Assembly: GCF_003448965.1 (NCBI RefSeq)
Contig: NZ_QRGC01000002.1
Coordinates: forward strand, 1 to 64,000
Origin: Oceanicella sp. SM1341
GTDB lineage: Bacteria > Pseudomonadota > Alphaproteobacteria > Rhodobacterales > Rhodobacteraceae
DNA length: 64,000 bases
Direction of reading: 5' to 3'
Under the pieces are notes generated by a model that was not told the origin of the DNA, searched no databases, and was given only the letters and a program-made list of their open reading frames with translations. Below, one piece after another: positions 59,819 through 64,000 of this stretch. Every line of letters begins with the position of its first letter. Position 1 is the stretch's first letter. A program made the position numbers and the translations under genes.

Positions 59819-60888
59819 CGCGTGGCCGAGAAGGTGAACATGGACTGGAGCGCGAACATCAGCCGGTCGAGCGCGTAGCCGATGATGCCGATGGTGAGCA
59901 CCGCCACCATGATGCGGGCGAGGGACTGCGAGGAGCCGTTCTGGAACTCGTCCCAGACGAACTTGCCCAAGCCGGGGTTCTGCGCCAGCATCTCGGCGGC
60001 GATCAGCACCATCCAGCCCACGCCGAGCGACAGGCGCAGCCCGGTGAAGATCAGCGGCAGGGCCGAGGGCAGCACCAGCTTGGTGATCTGGGTGCGGGTG
60101 TCGAGGTTGAGCACCCGGCCCACGTTCACCAGGTCCTTGTCGATGGAGGCCACGCCGAGCGCGGTGTTGATCAGCGTCGGCCAGAGCGAGCAGAGCGTGA
60201 CGGTGATCGCCGAGATCAGGAACGACTTGGAGAACAGCCCGTCATTCGTGGCGTAGACCGCCGAGATGATCATGGTGACGATGGGCAGCCAGGCCAGCGG
60301 CGAGACCGGCTTGAAGATCTGGATCAGCGGGTTGAGCCCCGCGCTCACCACCGGCGACAGCCCGCAGAGGATGCCCACCGGCACCGCCACCACCGTGGCC
60401 ACGAGGAAGCCGAAGAACACGGTCTGCAGCGAGGTCCAGATCTGGGCGTAATAGGTGGGGGCGCCGGTGTAGTCGCGCCACTTCACCGCGTCTTCCTTGC
60501 CGGCGGCCACCAGCTTGGCGTTGCGCGCCTCCTGCCGGGCGTAGAAATCATCCGCCTTGGCGCTGTCGCGCAGGTAGTCCTCGTGCAGCGAAACCGCCTG
60601 CTCCCAGACCGCGGCCGGGCCGGGCACCGCGCCGAGCGAGGTCTGCACCCGGGGGGCGAGCACCGCCCAGGCGGCGAGGAACAGCACGATGGCCACGAGC
60701 GGGATGCCCAGCGTGCGCCAGATGTCGCGCAGGTTCGGGCCGGCCTGGTCGCCGGCGGCGATGCGCAGCATGGGCGCGATCCAGGCGAGGCCGATGAGCC
60801 GGAACAGCTTGTCGGCCTTCGTGATGCGGGCAAAGCGCCGCTCCTGGCGGGCCGCCTTGACGTGGGTGGGATCAGTGATGGCGGTCAT
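59815..60888 (-). CDS. nrtB: Nitrate ABC transporter permease NrtB
   Basis: A 357-aa inner-membrane permease. A long N-terminal part contains one helix near 65-85 and a periplasmic loop with many charged residues (about 95-145). The BPD domain follows with the loop [28 protein letters not shown] that contacts the ATPase. It lies 83 bp downstream of nrtA, in which no terminator is seen. Confidence 0.93.
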   Translation of the reverse strand: MTAITDPTHVKAARQERRFARITKADKLFRLIGLAWIAPMLRIAAGDQAGPNLRDIWRTLGIPLVAIVLFLAAWAVLAPRVQTSLGAVPGPAAVWEQAVSLHEDYLRDSAKADDFYARQEARNAKLVAAGKEDAVKWRDYTGAPTYYAQIWTSLQTVFFGFLVATVVAVPVGILCGLSPVVSAGLNPLIQIFKPVSPLAWLPIVTMIISAVYATNDGLFSKSFLISAITVTLCSLWPTLINTALGVASIDKDLVNVGRVLNLDTRTQITKLVLPSALPLIFTGLRLSLGVGWMVLIAAEMLAQNPGLGKFVWDEFQNGSSQSLARIMVAVLTIGIIGYALDRLMFALQSMFTFSATR

Positions 60889-60971
60889 TGTCCTGCCTTT
60901 CGGGGGTCCGGGGAACGGTGGGGATGTGCGGGAGGAGGAGAGGGGAACCCCCTCCCGCCGGGGCCGGCGGC

Positions 60972-62321
60972 TCAGCCGCCGACCTTCTCCTCGCCCTTCA
61001 GGCCGATCTCGAAGCGCTCGAGATAGGCGTTGGGGCTGTGGCCGTCATATTCCACACCGTCGATGAACTCGGCGGTGGCGGGCTTGTAACCATCGGTGCC
61101 GAAAGGGAAATCATCGCGTTCGGCCAGCCCGTCGTCGATGAGGGATTCGGCCGCCTGCAGGTAGATGTCCGGCAGGTAGACCGAGGCCGCGGTCTCGGCA
61201 TACCAGGTGTCGGGTTTCGCCTCCGCGATCTGCCCCCAGCGGCGCATCTGGGTGAGATACCAGATGGCGTCGGAGTAATAGGGGTAGGTGGCGTTGTGGC
61301 GGAAGAACACGTTGAAGTCCGGCACCTCGCGCACGTCGCCCTTCTCGTATTCGAAGGTGCCGGTCATCGAGGCGGCGATCACCTCGGCGTCGGCGCCCAC
61401 GTATTCGGAGCGCGACAGGATCTCGACCGCCTCGGCCCGGTTGGCGTTGTCATCGGCGTCGAGCCACATGGCGGCGCGGATCAGCGCCTTGGTGAGGGCG
61501 ACGGCGGTGTTGGGGTTCTCCTGCACGAAGGCATCGGTGAGGCCGAAGACCTTCTCGGGGTTGTTCTTCCAGATCTCGTAATCGGTGATCACCGGCACGC
61601 CGATGCCCTTGAAGACGGCCTGCTGGTTCCAGGGCTCGCCCACGCAATAGCCGTCGATGGTGCCGGCCTCCATGGTCGACGGCATCTGCGGCGGCGGGGT
61701 GACCGAGAGCAGCACGTCGGCGTCGATCTGGCCGGAGGTGTTGTCGGGCGTGTAGAACCCCGGGTTCAGCCCGCCGGCGGCGAGCCAGTAGCGCAGCTCG
61801 TAATTATGGGTCGAGACCGGGAAGACCATGCCCATGTTGAAGGACTTGCCCTGGGCCTTGTAGCCCTGCACCACCGGCTTCAGTGCGGCGGCGGAGATCG
61901 GGTGCACCGGCTTGCCGTCCTCCTGCGCGATGTTCTTCTTCATCTCCTCCCAGACCGCGTTCGACACGGTGATGCCGTTGCCGTTGAGGTCCATCGAGAA
62001 GGGGGTGACGATATGCGCCTCGGTGCCGTAGCCGATGGTGGCGGCGAGCGGCTGGCCGGCGAGCATGTGCGCGCCGTCGAGCTGGCCGTCGATCACGCGG
62101 TCGAGCAGCACCTTCCAGTTGGCCTGGGGCTCGAGGGTGACGAACAGGCCCTCGTCCTCGAAAAATCCCTTTTCATAGGCAATGGCGAGGGGCGCCATGT
62201 CGGTGAGCTTGATGAAGCCGAACTTCAGTTCGTCCTTCTCGACATCCAGCATCTCGGCCATGCTCGGCACGGCCGAGACGAGCGCGAGGGCGGAGCCACA
62301 GAGCAGTCGGGTCAGTCGCAT
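60972..62321 (-). CDS. nrtA: Nitrate-binding protein NrtA
   Basis: A 449-aa periplasmic binding protein of the NrtA/CmpA family with a signal peptide (about 1-22, [17 protein letters not shown]). The sequence [28 protein letters not shown] and the [18 protein letters not shown] block are characteristic of nitrate-binding members, as are the later [12 protein letters not shown] and [22 protein letters not shown] lies about 8 bases before the ATG. First gene of the transporter, just after a terminator-like leader. The paralogous nasS upstream lacks a signal peptide. Confidence 0.95.
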   Translation of the reverse strand: MRLTRLLCGSALALVSAVPSMAEMLDVEKDELKFGFIKLTDMAPLAIAYEKGFFEDEGLFVTLEPQANWKVLLDRVIDGQLDGAHMLAGQPLAATIGYGTEAHIVTPFSMDLNGNGITVSNAVWEEMKKNIAQEDGKPVHPISAAALKPVVQGYKAQGKSFNMGMVFPVSTHNYELRYWLAAGGLNPGFYTPDNTSGQIDADVLLSVTPPPQMPSTMEAGTIDGYCVGEPWNQQAVFKGIGVPVITDYEIWKNNPEKVFGLTDAFVQENPNTAVALTKALIRAAMWLDADDNANRAEAVEILSRSEYVGADAEVIAASMTGTFEYEKGDVREVPDFNVFFRHNATYPYYSDAIWYLTQMRRWGQIAEAKPDTWYAETAASVYLPDIYLQAAESLIDDGLAERDDFPFGTDGYKPATAEFIDGVEYDGHSPNAYLERFEIGLKGEEKVGG

Positions 62322-62338
62322 GGGGCATCTCCAGAAAC

Positions 62339-62400
62339 AAAAAAAATGCCGCTCGAACTGTCGCGGACCCGTGTGAGGGGTCGCTGAGTTCGAGCGGCAT
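62339..62400 (-). terminator. Attenuator/terminator in the nrtA leader (NasT target candidate)
   Basis: A 14-bp perfect stem on the minus strand (ATGCCGCTCGAACT with AGTTCGAGCGGCAT), with an inner GACCC/GGGTC hairpin and a run of eight T. It ends 17 bases before the nrtA start codon, with no gene end in between except nasS. This is a leader terminator controlling the operon. Confidence 0.9.
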
Positions 62401-62411
62401 TGCTCAAGTCT

Positions 62412-62427
62412 GCTCCGACTTCGGAGC
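62412..62427 (-). ncRNA. Leader stem-loop upstream of the nas attenuator
   Basis: GCTCCGA-AG-TCGGAGC, a 7-bp stem that may open to a CTCC/GGAG stem with six-base loop. It stands 12 bp before the terminator, the place where ANTAR-type antiterminators bind paired hairpins. Confidence 0.5.
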
Positions 62428-62558
62428 GGGGATTCGAAAGGAAGGCGCCTTTGCCTCCGTCGCCTTCTCTATGCGCTGCGGCGCGGCGCAAGTCAAACGC
62501 CTTGTCGGAATCCGTGCCAAAATATCAGGCGGGAAAGCGCGTTTCGCCATTTGTGCAT

Positions 62559-62564
62559 ATTATA
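62559..62564 (-). promoter_or_regulatory. -10 element of a probable promoter between nasS and nrtA
   Basis: A perfect TATAAT on the minus strand with no recognisable -35 (GCCATA at 17 bp), which suggests activator dependence. Direct copies of TGCAC and an inverted GGCA-AAATA-TGCC lie around it. Transcripts from here would have a leader of about 230 nt containing the terminator. TTGACT...CATAGA (around 62470-62495) is an alternative promoter. The 355-bp gap 62322-62676 holds no gene. Confidence 0.55.
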
Positions 62565-62676
62565 CAGGCATATTTTGCCCATATGGCGTGCATTTTCGGT
62601 GCATGCGGGGCGCAGGTCTGATTCGCCCGCTGGCACCTGCGGGCGGAAAACTTGTTGAAAAAGGGTGAGTCGGGCC

Positions 62677-63726
62677 TCAGCCGGGCAGGATGCCGAGGGG
62701 CTCCAGCGCGGCCGTGGCGGCCTCGGGGGCGAAGCAGGCGGCGGCGGCGCGGCGCAGTTCGCTGCCGGCGATGCCCCAGGGCACCGACACCCGGTCCGCG
62801 AGCCACAGCGCCTCGGCGGGGTCGGGGATGAAGGCGGGGCCGGCGTCGAGCACCAGGGCGTCGGGGTCCTGGCCGACATGGCCGTGGCCGTCGATCACGA
62901 AGGCGCCGCGCAGGGCCTGCTCGATGAGCGGCGAGGGGCAGTCGAGGTAGGTGGGCAGGCCCAGCACCTCGGCCAGCACCTGCAGGGATTCGGGCCGGCC
63001 GGCCCAGGCCCCGGCCCGGGCGAGGGCGCGCATCAGCCGCTCGAGGGTGCGGGGGTTCGCCTCCGCCCAGTCGCGGCGCACGCCGAGCACCTTCTCGCGG
63101 CTGCGGCGGCGGATGGCGGCGCCGGTGAGCAGCATGTCGGCCGCGCCCCGGTCCACCGCCACGCTGCCCCAGGGCTCGCCCACCATCACGAGGTCGACCT
63201 CGCCGGCCATCAGCACCTCGCTCAGCAGCGAGGGCGGGGCGACCACCATGTCGAAGTCGCGGTCCGCGTCGCCGCCGCCCTGCTCCATCAGCAGGCGCAC
63301 CAGCTCGCGGTGCATCGAGTGCGGGTAGGGCACGCCGACGCGCAGCCGGTCGCGGCGCGAGCGGCGCACGATGGCGTGGGCGGTGGCCTCCGCGTCGCCG
63401 AAGGCCGCGCCGAGGTCGCGCAGCTCGGCGGCCAGCGGCCGGGCGGCGGTGAGGGTGTTGCCGTCGAGCCCGAGCACGAAGGGGGCGAGGATCTCCGCCG
63501 GCACCGGGCCGAGGCCGAGCGACATCGCCAGCGGCAGCGGCGAGAGCATGTGCGCCATCGGGTAGACCCCGAGCGAGACCTTGTCGCGGATCGAGGACCA
63601 GCTCGCCTCGCGGCGCAGCACCAGGTCCACGCCTTCCTCGGCGGCGAAGCCCATCTCGAGGGCGGCGACGAGCAGCGCGCTGTCCGTGAGGGCGACGAAG
63701 CCGCATTCCACCTGCGCGAGGCTCAT
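62677..63726 (-). CDS. nasS: Cytoplasmic nitrate sensor NasS
   Basis: A 349-aa NrtA-family protein without signal peptide: it begins MSLAQVECGFVALTDSALLVAALEMGFAAEEGVDL, followed by YPMAHMLSPLPLAMSLGLG and the VMVGEPWGSVAVDRGAADMLL segment. In the known NasS/NasT system it binds nitrate or nitrite and releases NasT. Overlaps nasT by ATGA. The nrtA transporter gene follows after the 355-bp leader region. Confidence 0.93.
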   Translation of the reverse strand: MSLAQVECGFVALTDSALLVAALEMGFAAEEGVDLVLRREASWSSIRDKVSLGVYPMAHMLSPLPLAMSLGLGPVPAEILAPFVLGLDGNTLTAARPLAAELRDLGAAFGDAEATAHAIVRRSRRDRLRVGVPYPHSMHRELVRLLMEQGGGDADRDFDMVVAPPSLLSEVLMAGEVDLVMVGEPWGSVAVDRGAADMLLTGAAIRRRSREKVLGVRRDWAEANPRTLERLMRALARAGAWAGRPESLQVLAEVLGLPTYLDCPSPLIEQALRGAFVIDGHGHVGQDPDALVLDAGPAFIPDPAEALWLADRVSVPWGIAGSELRRAAAACFAPEAATAALEPLGILPG

Positions 63727-64000
63727 GACAGCAGCCCGGCGGCGGTGACGAGCCCCTCGGCCAGCTCGGCCACGCGCTTGCCCTGGTCCATCGCGGTCTT
63801 GCGCAGCAGGGCGTAGGCGGCTTCCTCGTCGATGCCGCGGGCCTTCATCAGGATGCCCTTGGCGCGGTCGATGGTCTTGCGCTCGGCAAGCGCCGCCTTG
63901 GTGGCGGTGAGCTCGGCCTGCAGGCGGGCGAAGGAGTGGAAGCGGGCGATGGCGGTTTCCAGCACCGGGCGCACCCGGTCGCGGCGCAACCCGTCGACCA
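63723..64000 (-). CDS. nasT: NasT, ANTAR-domain antiterminator (partial)
   Basis: The C-terminal part of a response-regulator-like RNA-binding protein; the reading frame continues beyond the window edge, so the N-terminal receiver-like domain is missing. The visible part starts VDGLRRDRVRPVLETAIARF and contains the ANTAR helices with TIDRAKGILMKARGIDEEAAYALLRKTAMDQGKRVAELAEGLV. NasT promotes readthrough of leader terminators in nas operons when released from NasS. The terminator at 62339-62400 is its likely target. Confidence 0.93.
   Translation of the reverse strand, partial: VDGLRRDRVRPVLETAIARFHSFARLQAELTATKAALAERKTIDRAKGILMKARGIDEEAAYALLRKTAMDQGKRVAELAEGLVTAAGLLS

Noticed and set aside
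62512-62520. Sigma54 -24 element (TTGGCACGG on the minus strand) before nrtA
   Set aside because: The -12 GC at the required distance is missing (the sequence reads CCGA), so it is at best a chance match.
62585-62605. NtrC-type dyad TGCAC...TGCA before nrtA
   Set aside because: The two TGCA blocks are separated by 7 bases and not the 9 of the NtrC consensus, and the flanking bases do not fit.

Overview
The window is a GC-rich chromosomal segment (third codon positions almost all G or C) from an alphaproteobacterium, most likely of the Rhodobacteraceae. The indications are a C4-pathway 5-aminolevulinate synthase, an Entner-Doudoroff operon, a NasS/NasT nitrate-assimilation operon, an rrn-type terminal initiator tRNA, and DUF2938/DUF3422/YbjN proteins. 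I see no phage, IS element, CRISPR array or plasmid origin. It reads as stable chromosome with several accessory cassettes.

Layout. 1-121: initiator tRNA-Met plus terminator, probably the end of an rRNA operon. 295-3308: divergent cueR/copA copper-resistance pair with two MerR-type promoters. 3353-12907: the most distinctive locus. A LuxR-family regulator with the Met/Trp ligand-pocket substitutions of the plant-signal-responsive PipR/OryR group sits between a proline iminopeptidase gene and a five-gene peptide ABC transporter operon. Near-identical 20-bp lux-box-like dyads lie in front of both targets, at exactly the same distance from a -10-like element. The regulator itself appears to have a leaderless transcript. 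A membrane alpha/beta hydrolase gene follows the transporter. 13143-13518: 14-bp tandem repeats and a small orphan ORF. 13532-19896: a second peptide ABC transporter operon (minus strand) with a fused double ATPase. 19987-22748: a tight chain of a second-type tryptophanyl-tRNA synthetase, a fatty-acid desaturase and a PhnD-like binding protein. 23019-25278: rlmJ, proC and a YbjN-family gene. 25615-30521: tetrapyrrole/isoprenoid genes hemA, idi, hemE, tspO and a fatty acid hydroxylase-type membrane enzyme. 30657-32069: HxlR regulator divergent from an NmrA-type oxidoreductase. 32187-34279: DUF3422 gene and a TlyA-like rRNA methyltransferase. 34599-39249: two glycosyltransferase-like genes and a sulfotransferase, probably a surface glycan cassette. 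39678-46933: frk-zwf-pgl-edd-pgi-eda, a complete hexose-to-pyruvate Entner-Doudoroff operon. 47320-50244: phosphoglucomutase and a ROK regulator. 50249-52619: class V aminotransferase divergent from an Lrp regulator. 52626-64000: nitrate assimilation (nasT-nasS, a leader RNA with a terminator, nrtABC-type transporter, nirB, nirD, nasA), cut by the window end inside nasT.

How the parts work together. The nas operon imports nitrate and reduces it to ammonium. NasS senses nitrate and releases NasT, which should prevent termination at the 14-bp terminator hairpin found directly in front of nrtA. The Entner-Doudoroff operon takes fructose and glucose phosphates to pyruvate and glyceraldehyde-3-phosphate, and pgm links this to glucose-1-phosphate for glycans. 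The pip/luxR/dpp locus looks like a self-contained circuit: an imported small molecule or peptide is sensed by the LuxR solo, which turns on an intracellular peptidase or amidase and the importer. Strands, starts and promoter calls were made by eye. No database search was possible.
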